A stretch of DNA of 64,000 nucleotides from Flavobacterium branchiarum (GTDB lineage: Bacteria; Bacteroidota; Bacteroidia; Flavobacteriales; Flavobacteriaceae), in contig NZ_JAUFQQ010000005.1 of assembly GCF_030409845.1 (NCBI RefSeq), positions 868,001 to 932,000 of the forward strand. The letters are read 5' to 3'. The notes under the pieces were generated by a model that did not search any database, had not been told where the DNA came from, and worked only from the letters and a program-made list of their open reading frames with translations. Shown one piece after another: positions 33,730 through 41,926 of the stretch. Numbering within the stretch: position 1 is the stretch's first letter; each line of letters opens with the position of its first letter. The translations under genes and the position numbers were made by a program.

Positions 33730-35658
33730 ATGCATTTAGCTTATATAAAGATTGAAAACTACAAAGGAATTGAGGTAATTGAAACCGAATTTGATCCAAA
33801 ACTAAATATTATTATTGGTGAAAATGGATGCGGTAAATCAGCTGTTATTGATGCCATACGTTTACTATACAATATTGGAGAACCTATAAGGGAGTTATCA
33901 GTTTCATCCGATGATTTCCATCAAAAAGCAATCGACAATGATGGTCATAAAACACTTAATAAATCTACCCTAATAACCATTACTTATATTTTTAAAGGAT
34001 TATCTACCGCTCAAAAAGGAGGGTTTTATGAATATATGGTAATTGATCCCAATAATATTGAGGAAGATTATGCTAAAATATCCATCTCTTATGAAGAAAA
34101 AGACGGAAAATATCCATATTTCACTTATAATACCGGAAATATTGATGGTCAAAAAGCAGACTATAAAACCTTCGAACTTTTTCAGCATTATTATTTAGGA
34201 GCTTTAAGGGATAGTACCAAGGATCTGTTGAGTACTAGAAATAATATTTTGGGCAAAGTTATAAGACGATTTGTAAAGAGAGAAAAGTCGGAATTGCAAA
34301 TAGAACAGATAATAAAAGATGCAAATTCTCAGCTGTTAGAACGTGATGAAGTTAAAAATACGCGAGATGGTGTTAACACGAATCTCGAAAGTATTTTTAA
34401 GAGAGTTATTGACAATAAAATCGGCGTCAGAATTGAGGAAGCAAAAACAGAATATATAGTTAATGCAATCAAACCTTATCTTCCACATAATAGAGCTACT
34501 TTGATGGATGAGGGGTTTCATTTATGGCAAAATAGTTTAGGATTGAACAATCTAATCTATATAGCAGTTGTTCTAGGTGATATAAAAGAACAGATTAAGG
34601 ATAATGGCCTACCTCATTTTGCACTTCTAATCGAAGAACCCGAATCTCACCTTCACCCACAATTACAGCTAAGCCTTTATAACTTTTTAAATAATGCAAA
34701 TGCGACTGAAAACAGCCAGCTATTTATAACTACCCATTCACCAACGTTGACTTCAAAAGTACCCCTTAAAAATCTTATTTTATTAGATTGTGGTAAAGCA
34801 ACAAAACTGGATAAACAATTTCAAAATAGAGAATCTGAAAAAATAATTGAAGATACTACTAAAAGCAAAGAATTGTTGGATACAGATTTTGAGAATAGAA
34901 TGAAGAAACTTCAGAGGTACATTGACGTAACCAAATCTCAGCTTCTATTCGCAAAATCCATTTTATTCATTGAGGGAATATCAGAGGAACTTTTGATATC
35001 AGCATTTACTCTTTTAGAGGACTATAAACTTGAAGATTACCGGACGGAAATTGTAAACGTAAAAGGAACTTCATTTTATCCCTTCCTTTACCTTTTTAAT
35101 CACTCAGATGTACTGAAACGAATAAACAAGCCTATTTCCATCATTACAGACGATGACAGGTTTACTGACTCAAAAAAATCTGATTATAGCTTTAAGAATT
35201 TGATAAATGATACCACCGTGCTAGATCTTTTAGATGATTGTATCCAAAAAGGTAACGCTGTATCAAGAATTAGGAATTTAAACTCTGTTAAAAACAAGGC
35301 TGAAAATATAAAGATTTTTGAGTCATTTAAAACTTTGGAATATGAAATAGCATCGCATAACGTAAACAATGACAGAAGTGCTTTTAAGGACAACTTTTTA
35401 GTGAAGTATCTTGACATGATAGTAAGTGATAAAATCAGCAATATAGTCACATACATGTCAACGTTTCCAGCAGATTTGATGTCTGAACAGGAAAAAAGAA
35501 AAGTTGCGATTCTCTTATGGAAAACGTTCCCTGACAAAGCTGAATTTGCACAGGATTTCTCAATTCATTTAATTGATAATTTGGAAGAGGCAAAAGCCTC
35601 ATTTATAGTTCCGGTATATATATTGAACGCGTTAACTCATTTAAAAAATGGATTGTAA
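33730..35658 (+). CDS. gajA: OLD-family ATPase/TOPRIM nuclease, Gabija GajA-like
   Basis: 642 aa. ABC-type ATPase domain: Walker A GENGCGKS at 30-37, signature-like QNSLGLNNL near 267, Walker B FALLIEEPESH at 298-307, and switch His in ITTHSP at 333-338. The C-terminal TOPRIM domain has Glu415 in FIEGISEE and the DxD region ITDDD at 472-476. This is the OLD architecture of GajA, the DNA-nicking sensor of the Gabija anti-phage system. Its stop overlaps the helicase start by one base, and four genes follow in one tight operon. Many OLD proteins exist outside Gabija, so the name rests on the pairing. Confidence 0.8.
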   Translation: MHLAYIKIENYKGIEVIETEFDPKLNIIIGENGCGKSAVIDAIRLLYNIGEPIRELSVSSDDFHQKAIDNDGHKTLNKSTLITITYIFKGLSTAQKGGFYEYMVIDPNNIEEDYAKISISYEEKDGKYPYFTYNTGNIDGQKADYKTFELFQHYYLGALRDSTKDLLSTRNNILGKVIRRFVKREKSELQIEQIIKDANSQLLERDEVKNTRDGVNTNLESIFKRVIDNKIGVRIEEAKTEYIVNAIKPYLPHNRATLMDEGFHLWQNSLGLNNLIYIAVVLGDIKEQIKDNGLPHFALLIEEPESHLHPQLQLSLYNFLNNANATENSQLFITTHSPTLTSKVPLKNLILLDCGKATKLDKQFQNRESEKIIEDTTKSKELLDTDFENRMKKLQRYIDVTKSQLLFAKSILFIEGISEELLISAFTLLEDYKLEDYRTEIVNVKGTSFYPFLYLFNHSDVLKRINKPISIITDDDRFTDSKKSDYSFKNLINDTTVLDLLDDCIQKGNAVSRIRNLNSVKNKAENIKIFESFKTLEYEIASHNVNNDRSAFKDNFLVKYLDMIVSDKISNIVTYMSTFPADLMSEQEKRKVAILLWKTFPDKAEFAQDFSIHLIDNLEEAKASFIVPVYILNALTHLKNGL

Positions 35659-37484
35659 TGTATTATGAAAATGAAGAAAGACTGGCTTACTTACAAGCTA
35701 GAGGAAAAGTTATTTTAAATGCCTGTCCTGGAAGCGGAAAAACAACTACTATCGCAAAGAAGATATTAAATTTAGAGAATTTAAAAGAAGTTGGAGGGCA
35801 TTCGGGAGTAGCTTGTTTATCATTTACTAACTCTGCTAAAGATGAAATCAATGAAGCCTATAGGAAACTGGCGGGTAAATCACTTCAATTCCCTAATCAT
35901 GTATCAACTATTGATAGTTTTATAAATAAGTATATTACTCTTCCATTTTATAACCTACTTAATCGAGACTTTAATAGACCAAAAATACTCGACCACACAA
36001 CGATCTTAGATGATATGTGGAAGACCACTTATGTTAAAAATGGCAAAACACTTGAAGGCTTACTAAGACCACTTAATAATCCAGAATACAAGGCAAAGAA
36101 TAATCGAAGTATTTATCATCTATATCCTCCCAGTGAAATTAGAATTGAGCCAAATGGATCTTTTTCTATTAATGGAAATCAACCATCATCTGATAAAGTT
36201 GAAAAAGTTAATTTTGACAACTACTGTAAACTCATCAAGAATGCTCAATTTCGAAAAGGATTAATTTCAACTGGAGATTCAGCATTTATAGCCCTTCACC
36301 TACTGAAAAATAATCCTAAAATTTGCAGATGGCTTAGTTTAAGATTTCCTTTTATTATTATAGACGAGGCTCAGGACAATTCACTAATGCAGCATGCCAT
36401 ATTTGAAGAATTAGTGAAGCAAGGCCTTAACAATATTGAACTGATAGGAGATCCTTACCAAAGCTTATATGAGTGGCGAGATGCAAAGCCTTCTGAATTT
36501 TTAAGAAAGTACGAAAATGACGCAACATGGAACTCTTACGACTTAACTGATAACCGACGATCACCTCAAAGTATAATTGATATATTTTCAAAAGTTCGTC
36601 GATCAGATGATTTAAAAATCAATAGCGTAGATTGTGAAAATATAACGGATTCGATTGTAATTTATAAATATTCAAACGTGAATCATCAATTAATTATTAA
36701 ACATTATGATGACTCTTGTTCAATGAAAAAATACATCAGTAGCTGTATTGTTGTTCGAGGAAATTCGTTGAAAGACGCATTGTTAGGAGCAAAAACAGAA
36801 CAGAGACCTTGGGGTATAGACTTGCCAAAACAAATTATATATGCTAAAAATCTTTACACAAGTGGTGATATTAAAAATGCAATAAAAGAAATCAGAACCA
36901 TTTGTATACCCCTAATGCATTCTGATGAGGCTGATTATCATTTATTGAAAGAGATTGAGAAAGAAAAAAGTATAGATCCTTACTTTAATTCATTGATGAT
37001 TACTATTTTAGATGAATTACCAGCTTTTAGTAAAACAATTCAAGATTGGACAGCTGCTACTCAGCAGTTTTTAAAAAGTAAATTAGGCCTTAGCCATGAA
37101 GTAGATTTTAATCTACGGAGTCGAAAATCGAAATATTTAGAAAAATCTACGCTTGCTGAAACTGTAAGCCAACATTTTAAAAAATCTTTTTCTACGTTCA
37201 ATATCCCCATCACTACGATACACCAAGTAAAGGGACAAACTTTGGATTCTATTCTTGTTTTTTTCAACGAAAGGAAACATAAAGATAATATCACATTTGA
37301 TAACATATCAAATATTGACAATGGCTTTCCTGATGAAACCAAAAGATTAATATATGTGGCATTATCTCGACCAAGACATCTATTAGCAATGGCTTTCCCA
37401 CATTCAGTAACAGATAATGAACTCAAACAGAAGTTCGGCAACGAAATCAGGATAATAAAAGAAGAAGAGTTAAATCAGTTATAA
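35658..37484 (+). CDS. gajB: UvrD/Rep-like superfamily 1 helicase, Gabija GajB-like
   Basis: 608 aa. Motif I is at 22-30 (ACPGSGKTT), motif Ia at 53-58 (CLSFTN), motif II IIIDEAQD at 233-240, motif III GDPYQSLYEWR at 264-274, and motif IV LTDNRRS at 296-302. Later come TTIHQVKGQTLD (motif V) and RLIYVALSRPRHLL (motif VI). The UvrD-like helicase next to an OLD nuclease is the defining Gabija pair. The length is somewhat above typical GajB. It overlaps gajA by one base and is followed after 14 bp by a third gene. Confidence 0.82.
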   Translation: MYYENEERLAYLQARGKVILNACPGSGKTTTIAKKILNLENLKEVGGHSGVACLSFTNSAKDEINEAYRKLAGKSLQFPNHVSTIDSFINKYITLPFYNLLNRDFNRPKILDHTTILDDMWKTTYVKNGKTLEGLLRPLNNPEYKAKNNRSIYHLYPPSEIRIEPNGSFSINGNQPSSDKVEKVNFDNYCKLIKNAQFRKGLISTGDSAFIALHLLKNNPKICRWLSLRFPFIIIDEAQDNSLMQHAIFEELVKQGLNNIELIGDPYQSLYEWRDAKPSEFLRKYENDATWNSYDLTDNRRSPQSIIDIFSKVRRSDDLKINSVDCENITDSIVIYKYSNVNHQLIIKHYDDSCSMKKYISSCIVVRGNSLKDALLGAKTEQRPWGIDLPKQIIYAKNLYTSGDIKNAIKEIRTICIPLMHSDEADYHLLKEIEKEKSIDPYFNSLMITILDELPAFSKTIQDWTAATQQFLKSKLGLSHEVDFNLRSRKSKYLEKSTLAETVSQHFKKSFSTFNIPITTIHQVKGQTLDSILVFFNERKHKDNITFDNISNIDNGFPDETKRLIYVALSRPRHLLAMAFPHSVTDNELKQKFGNEIRIIKEEELNQL

Positions 37485-37498
37485 TCTACATACAATAT

Positions 37499-38371
37499 AT
37501 GACAGAATTTGAAGAGGGCGAATTTAGAGGCCCATTATTCAACCAGCTTGAAAAAGGTAGTAATCTATTATGGGAACCAGGACAGGTCTTTGAAAAAATA
37601 GTAGGCATTGATAGAGCCTCGCTATGTATTAACGATTATTTATGGAACTTACATGGATTTAGCTCTCCCCTAGGTGGTTTATCACTTCACAGAAGAAAGT
37701 TTAGATATATTTGGAATACATCAAAACCTAAAAAAATATTACCTGATTTCAATCTAAATCTCTTCATACAAGCAAAGCGTTCCGATTATTCATCGAGATC
37801 AAAAAAAGGTCTTAAACCGCACATTAAAGGAGCACACTGGTATTTTGAAATTACACCTCACCAACAGACTGCTCTAGAATTGTTAGAGAAGGAACTTGGT
37901 ACGGATGCCTTAGTTATATATGCAGCTCCAGTATTCCACAAACAGCAAGATCTTTACAATCATACTTCTGGGCAGACTATTGTAGCAAATTCTACATTTC
38001 CAAAAGTATCCTTACTTAGAGGTCATAAAAAATGGTACTTTGACAGAGGTGGTATAAAAGGTGTAGCAAATCCTGAGTATGAAAGCTTTGATCAGGAGGA
38101 TCTTTTATCACAAATTGAAGATATGAGAATACAGAAGGGACAATTTGTTTCTGAAGGAGCTTTGTCTAATCTGAGTAAATTGTCACGTGCTGTTAGGAAT
38201 GTGGCCGAAATTCAATCTGGTAGTTTTCTCGCAACACAATTTGCATATGAAAATGAATTACTTGATGATTTCATCTACCAATATGATGTTGAAAACTATC
38301 GAGAAACTAAAGACTATTTGCAGGTAGAATTATTTTCTTTTTTATGGAAATTGAACTGGTTGACGTTTTAA
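37499..38371 (+). CDS. Unknown protein, candidate PD-(D/E)xK nuclease (QxK variant), Gabija-associated
   Basis: 290 aa, soluble. Residues 32, 83, 91 and 93 form a plausible nuclease core: Glu32 in an N-terminal helix (GQVFEKIVG), Asp83 in ILPDFNLNLFIQAKR, and Gln91-x-Lys93 at the end of the next strand. WYFEITPHQQTALELLEKEL and ALVIYAAPVFH follow, as in the later strands of such folds. I recognise no named family. It starts 14 bp after gajB and ends 15 bp before the fourth gene, so it is in the same operon. It could be an added effector or specificity factor. The nuclease call is from motif spacing only. Confidence 0.6.
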   Translation: MTEFEEGEFRGPLFNQLEKGSNLLWEPGQVFEKIVGIDRASLCINDYLWNLHGFSSPLGGLSLHRRKFRYIWNTSKPKKILPDFNLNLFIQAKRSDYSSRSKKGLKPHIKGAHWYFEITPHQQTALELLEKELGTDALVIYAAPVFHKQQDLYNHTSGQTIVANSTFPKVSLLRGHKKWYFDRGGIKGVANPEYESFDQEDLLSQIEDMRIQKGQFVSEGALSNLSKLSRAVRNVAEIQSGSFLATQFAYENELLDDFIYQYDVENYRETKDYLQVELFSFLWKLNWLTF

Positions 38372-38386
38372 TAATAAGTTCCGTTT

Positions 38387-39106
38387 ATGAAAAAAAATAT
38401 AAATCTCAATAATCTAATAGGCATTCCTAAGATTTATATAGATAAGCTTGAAAAACATAAAAAAACCTTTTTAGACAACGAGTTCTTGGAGCATATCTTA
38501 GAAGGTAAAGAGATCAATCAGCTGGTAAAGGAAATCAATGAAGTTTGCCTTAAAGCGAGTATTTATGGTTTTCATTACACGAGAGCAATTCCAGAGCATA
38601 TTATTGAACAGGGGCTTAGGTGTAGAACCGGCGAGGAGATAAGACAATGCTTTATCAATAATCACGGCAACTTACTTTCAAGTAATGAACTGGAAACTGT
38701 ACTACAAGCTTGGAACAAGCACTTTGATTATAGACAAAAAGAGTCAAGAGATAATTATTTATTCTTTAATTTCACAACTTCTGCTCTTTACAATGGCGGT
38801 GCAGAACCATTGCTGGTGAATTTTGGAGGAGAACAAATTTATATGCCAATTTTCGAGATGGATTCTATTTCTGCTAAAATAAATAATTTAGGAATTCCCA
38901 TGATTCTTAAATGCACACTAAACCCAAATAAGATAAATACATTCTATGAATATCCATGGGGCAAAATAGCTGTATCTACATTCCATGCACTATGTAATCC
39001 AAAAGCATGTAGATTAGATCAGGACGGTTACCAATCTATTAATGTGCAACCTACTGAAATTGAGATGTTTTATTATGATAGTTCCCAAGATTTTCGATTA
39101 ATTTAA
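38387..39106 (+). CDS. Unknown protein with ADP-ribosyltransferase-like HYT...GL motif
   Basis: 239 aa, soluble. At residues 61-77 it reads GFHYTRAIPEHIIEQGL, closely like the 'HxT....I...GL' opening of DarT and other NAD-using transferases. FFNFTTSALYNGG near 126-138 could be the second block, and EIE at 224-226 (QPTEIEMFYY) could supply the catalytic Glu. The first 55 residues are helical and charged. It is the last gene of the four-gene Gabija-like operon, 15 bp after the third. A transferase toxin as an extra effector would be new for this system. This is inference from short motifs. Confidence 0.5.
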   Translation: MKKNINLNNLIGIPKIYIDKLEKHKKTFLDNEFLEHILEGKEINQLVKEINEVCLKASIYGFHYTRAIPEHIIEQGLRCRTGEEIRQCFINNHGNLLSSNELETVLQAWNKHFDYRQKESRDNYLFFNFTTSALYNGGAEPLLVNFGGEQIYMPIFEMDSISAKINNLGIPMILKCTLNPNKINTFYEYPWGKIAVSTFHALCNPKACRLDQDGYQSINVQPTEIEMFYYDSSQDFRLI

Positions 39107-39130
39107 AGGAATTGAAAACATTTTTACCGT

Positions 39131-39517
39131 CTACACAGAATCAATAAGAGCCTTTTTTAAATCATCTATATCAGTACCAAGTAAGAAATAGCTTAAAAAA
39201 CCAATATCAATTATATCTTTTGCGATTTTTTCATCATCAATATCACTATGTGCGATCAGTTGAATAGTTGGATAAAGGTTTCTTAATTTTTGAAGTTGCT
39301 TTAATATACTCTTATCATAAAAATCAAGATCAATAATACAGATCTCTGGTAATTTTTTGATCACTTCTAATTCAGATATTGCGTTTTCAATGTTTTCAGT
39401 TTGGAATAAAATTTCAAATTTTGCACTTAATAAATCAGTACATATTTTATCTATTATCGGACTTTTGTCATTGATAAATGCAATCGAAACTTTGTCTTGT
39501 TTTGTGTCAGTATCCAT
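39131..39517 (-). CDS. Stand-alone receiver-like protein lacking the conserved Lys
   Basis: 128 aa. It has the fold pattern of a CheY-like receiver: IAFINDKSP at the acidic-pocket strand, Asp63/Asp65 in CIIDLDFYDKS as the phosphoacceptor candidates, and Ser91 in LIAHSD. The usual Lys before the last helix is missing (YFLLGTD where YLLKD is expected), and the N-terminal acidic pair is reduced to one Asp. No output domain follows. It may be an atypical, unphosphorylated receiver that works by protein contact. It converges on the Gabija-like operon. Confidence 0.65.
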   Translation of the reverse strand: MDTDTKQDKVSIAFINDKSPIIDKICTDLLSAKFEILFQTENIENAISELEVIKKLPEICIIDLDFYDKSILKQLQKLRNLYPTIQLIAHSDIDDEKIAKDIIDIGFLSYFLLGTDIDDLKKALIDSV

Positions 39518-39582
39518 ATCAAATTATTTATTCGATTAAGTAGAGTACTGCAAAAAAAAGAAAGTGCAGGCCACTACAACTT

Positions 39583-39697
39583 ATCGATACTGAGGCACTG
39601 GTATACCCGACAACGAATAAGCGAGCGCCCACACCTATAGCGTGAGCGTTCCTACTTATTGTCTTGTCGTCTTAAAAATTACCAGTTTTCAGTACCA
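39583..39697. repeat. Large imperfect inverted repeat
   Basis: Left arm TACTGAGGCACTGGTA...CGACAACGAATAAG...CGCCCAC and right arm GTGAGCG...CTTATTGTCTTGTCG...TACCAGTTTTCAGTA pair in three blocks around a centre near 39638. The roughly 115-bp structure fills the gap between the receiver gene and the HTH pair. It could be a structured RNA, a recombination site or a small non-autonomous element. No gene lies in 39518-39803. Confidence 0.55.
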
Positions 39698-39803
39698 AGA
39701 CTTAAAGCAAAAACACTTTAAGATTTTTATATTTTACTAAGCAAAGATAATAATGTTCACAATGTTATACAACTATCAAAATGCTTATTCAGCTTACAGA
39801 TTA

Positions 39804-40091
39804 TTATTTATTCATCACATAGTTTTGTTCCAATACGTTCGCAATATCCGATTGCTTAAAAATGATTTTGCCCCCAATCTGAACGAAGGGCAAAATTTTA
39901 TCGTCCCGGTACTGTTGTAAAGTGCGTTTACTTATATGCAGTAACTTACACACGTCCTGTCCTGACAGGTATATTTCACCGTTCATTACTGGCCGGAAAT
40001 TTTGCAGTATCAACTCTATATTTTCCCTAAGCTCTTCCAGTTTTTTTCTGTGGGATGCCAGTTCCATAGCATCATCAGTCAGTAGTTCCAT
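39804..40091 (-). CDS. Helix-turn-helix (HTH_17/excisionase-type) protein, second of pair
   Basis: 95 aa. The C-terminal half carries a MerR/Xis-like winged helix: SGQDVCKLLHISKRTLQQY, then DDKILPFVQIGGKIIFKQSD. The N-terminal half is a short coiled coil. Such pairs in CTnDOT-type elements act in excision control or regulation. It overlaps the upstream HTH gene by 17 bp, so the two are co-expressed, probably as interacting DNA-binding proteins. Confidence 0.8.
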   Translation of the reverse strand: MELLTDDAMELASHRKKLEELRENIELILQNFRPVMNGEIYLSGQDVCKLLHISKRTLQQYRDDKILPFVQIGGKIIFKQSDIANVLEQNYVMNK

Positions 40092-40383
40092 GTCTTTCCT
40101 CTTTAATGCTTTTATTAAATTCCAGCAAAGCCTTTACATCTGACAGCTTGAAATAGTTCTTTCTGTTGAGTTTGGAATAAGGTAATAAACCTTTATCCTT
40201 ATAAGTTTGCAATGACCTTTTAGTGATATTTAGCATCAAACATACTTCCTGATTATCCAGCCACTTTTCTTCTTTGAAAATGGATGCATATGCCTGACTT
40301 ACCGTCTGAGTAAGTTCAAGCATATCATCTAACTCTTGAGTTAGACTTTTAAAAGCCGATTTTTGTATCGCGATTACTTCCAT
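40075..40383 (-). CDS. Helix-turn-helix (HTH_17/excisionase-type) protein, first of pair
   Basis: 102 aa. It has the same architecture as its neighbour: an N-terminal helical segment, then LDNQEVCLMLNITKRSLQTY and KDKGLLPYSKLNRKNYFKLSD, the HTH_17 pattern. The two proteins are similar enough to be old tandem duplicates. They are probably DNA-binding factors for excision or for the adjacent regulatory inverted repeat at 39583-39697, which is a position-based inference. Confidence 0.8.
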   Translation of the reverse strand: MEVIAIQKSAFKSLTQELDDMLELTQTVSQAYASIFKEEKWLDNQEVCLMLNITKRSLQTYKDKGLLPYSKLNRKNYFKLSDVKALLEFNKSIKEERHGTTD

Positions 40384-40480
40384 AACTGTTCTTCATTTTG
40401 CTGTGAACAGTGAATTTAATAAGGATAATTACTCTTATACTTTTGGAAGGTTTGTTTGGCTATGAGAGGTAGATTTTGGC

Positions 40481-40762
40481 TTATCGCTGTTGTATAGAAG
40501 TATTAGATTTTAATCTTTCAGATTTATCTTTATCTTTTTTTGACCCGTAGTATGTAAACAGAAATAAAATGCCGAATATGATAAGTACGATGCTTGCTAG
40601 TTTTCCTATACGTTCAATAAAAGAAATTACAACAGACTTTTCATAACTTGAGAATCCCTCTGCTCCTGTAGAGCTTCTTCTATAAAATTTGCGACGATTG
40701 ATCCAGTAACGAAGACCAAGCCCAAAGACCAATGCTATTATACCTAAAACCAATGTTTCCAT
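40481..40762 (-). CDS. Small membrane protein
   Basis: 93 aa from the ATG at 40762 (an upstream TTG in frame is less likely). Two membrane segments, about residues 1-17 (METLVLGIIALVFGLGL) and 50-70 (LASIVLIIFGILFLFTYY), flank a basic Arg-rich loop, with a Lys-rich tail. The family is not recognised. It lies beyond the tra terminator at 40842-40866, so it is transcribed separately from the tra operon. Confidence 0.65.
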   Translation of the reverse strand: METLVLGIIALVFGLGLRYWINRRKFYRRSSTGAEGFSSYEKSVVISFIERIGKLASIVLIIFGILFLFTYYGSKKDKDKSERLKSNTSIQQR

Positions 40763-40841
40763 AATCAATCTATTTCAATATCATGAAGATAAATTTAGCA
40801 AATATTGATGAAACCATATACAAATTAACAGTAAATAAAAA

Positions 40842-40867
40842 ACGACCTACCGAAAGGTAAGTCGTTG
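40842..40867 (-). terminator. Terminator at the end of the tra operon
   Basis: On the minus strand, ACGACTTACC-TTTC-GGTAGGTCGT followed by TTTTTTATT, 26 bp after the traQ stop. Confidence 0.8.
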
Positions 40868-40891
40868 TAAATTGAATAGTTAACAAACCCT

Positions 40892-41338
40892 TTAATCACT
40901 ACTATTAAACTGAAAACTTATCTGTTTTTCGTTTCCAAAGCTGTCAGATATCCATATATCGAAAGATTGGGATACCGTCGAGGCTGAAGTATAATACAAC
41001 CGAAACTGCGTTTGTGGTAATTGGTACAAATCATTAGGCATATAAGGCGGTTCATTGTAGTAACGAAGTGCCCCCTGTCCGTCAAACTGAAAATACCGAA
41101 TGTAGTAAGCGTTATTTCTGTAATTTCCTGTACGCTGTATTGTAACACGGATTTCCACAGTTTGACCATTCGCTACTTCAGAAGGAACTGGCATTACATT
41201 TACGTCAAATGGATAATCTTGTTGTATTTCCAGCTCTTCTTTATCGCAGGAGCTCAAAGTTATTGATCCTATCAGGATTGCCAGCAAAATATGAAGTGGA
41301 AACAATCCTATTCTGAATTTATTGAAAATTACTATCAT
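40892..41338 (-). CDS. traQ: Conjugative transposon protein TraQ (DUF3872)
   Basis: 148 aa. A lipoprotein-like start (ILLAILIGSITLSSCDKEE, lipidated Cys near 31) is followed by an Ig-like domain with QDYPFDVNVMPVP, IRVTIQRTGNY, YYIRYFQFDG and FDIWISDSFGN, the DUF3872/TraQ pattern. It is the last gene of the tra operon and a probable envelope component of the mating apparatus. Confidence 0.87.
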   Translation of the reverse strand: MIVIFNKFRIGLFPLHILLAILIGSITLSSCDKEELEIQQDYPFDVNVMPVPSEVANGQTVEIRVTIQRTGNYRNNAYYIRYFQFDGQGALRYYNEPPYMPNDLYQLPQTQFRLYYTSASTVSQSFDIWISDSFGNEKQISFQFNSSD

Positions 41339-41349
41339 AGTTTTATGTT

Positions 41350-41910
41350 TTAAAAGTTAAACCTTAATCCAATTCCCGCTGATGGTCGGAACTGGTCCCT
41401 TGATGTATTCCAAAGCACTTTAGTACGACCTTGTATCAGTAATACAAAGCGATCGGACAAATAGGTTTCCAAAGACAAACGTCCTCCGGCTCCATAGACA
41501 AAACTTTCTTCGTTCAGTATTTCGGCTCCATCAAAAAGCATTTCCTTTCCACGGTTAAATGTTTCGTAGCCAATAACTCCGTTGAGTGTTGCGTTTAGGT
41601 TGATACTTTTTCGGAAGTTTCCCAACAGCCGAAGACTGTATCCTCCTTCGGCCATATAGGTCTCAACAGGTATTTCAAGCTCTTTGTAATTAGAATATTC
41701 ATGGTTATATTCCAGTGCCCATAGCCAGTAATTTCCGTTTTTACCGTTTACTGTCATTGCCAGATTTATATAGTAGTCATTTCCAATTTTATCATCTGAT
41801 AATATTCCAGCACTTACTTCAAGTGCTTTTTGTTTGGGTACCATCCGCTGTGCGTTTGCCGATGTGATACCGATAAGTATCAATATCACTGTATATATAT
41901 AATATTTCAT
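41350..41910 (-). CDS. traO: Conjugative transposon protein TraO
   Basis: 186 aa from the ATG at 41910, which starts a clear signal peptide (MKYYIYTVILILIGITSANAQ). The longer frame to 41967 overlaps traN and is rejected. The mature part is beta-rich and ends in an aromatic (GIGLRFNF), fitting an outer-membrane barrel as described for TraO. It lies between traN and traQ, 11 bp from traQ. Confidence 0.85.
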   Translation of the reverse strand: MKYYIYTVILILIGITSANAQRMVPKQKALEVSAGILSDDKIGNDYYINLAMTVNGKNGNYWLWALEYNHEYSNYKELEIPVETYMAEGGYSLRLLGNFRKSINLNATLNGVIGYETFNRGKEMLFDGAEILNEESFVYGAGGRLSLETYLSDRFVLLIQGRTKVLWNTSRDQFRPSAGIGLRFNF

Positions 41911-41926
41911 TGCCTTATTTTTTTGA

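Noticed and set aside
33730..37484. PARIS-type system (separate ATPase and TOPRIM proteins)
   Set aside because: Here ATPase and TOPRIM are fused in one OLD protein and the partner is a UvrD-like helicase, which fits Gabija instead.
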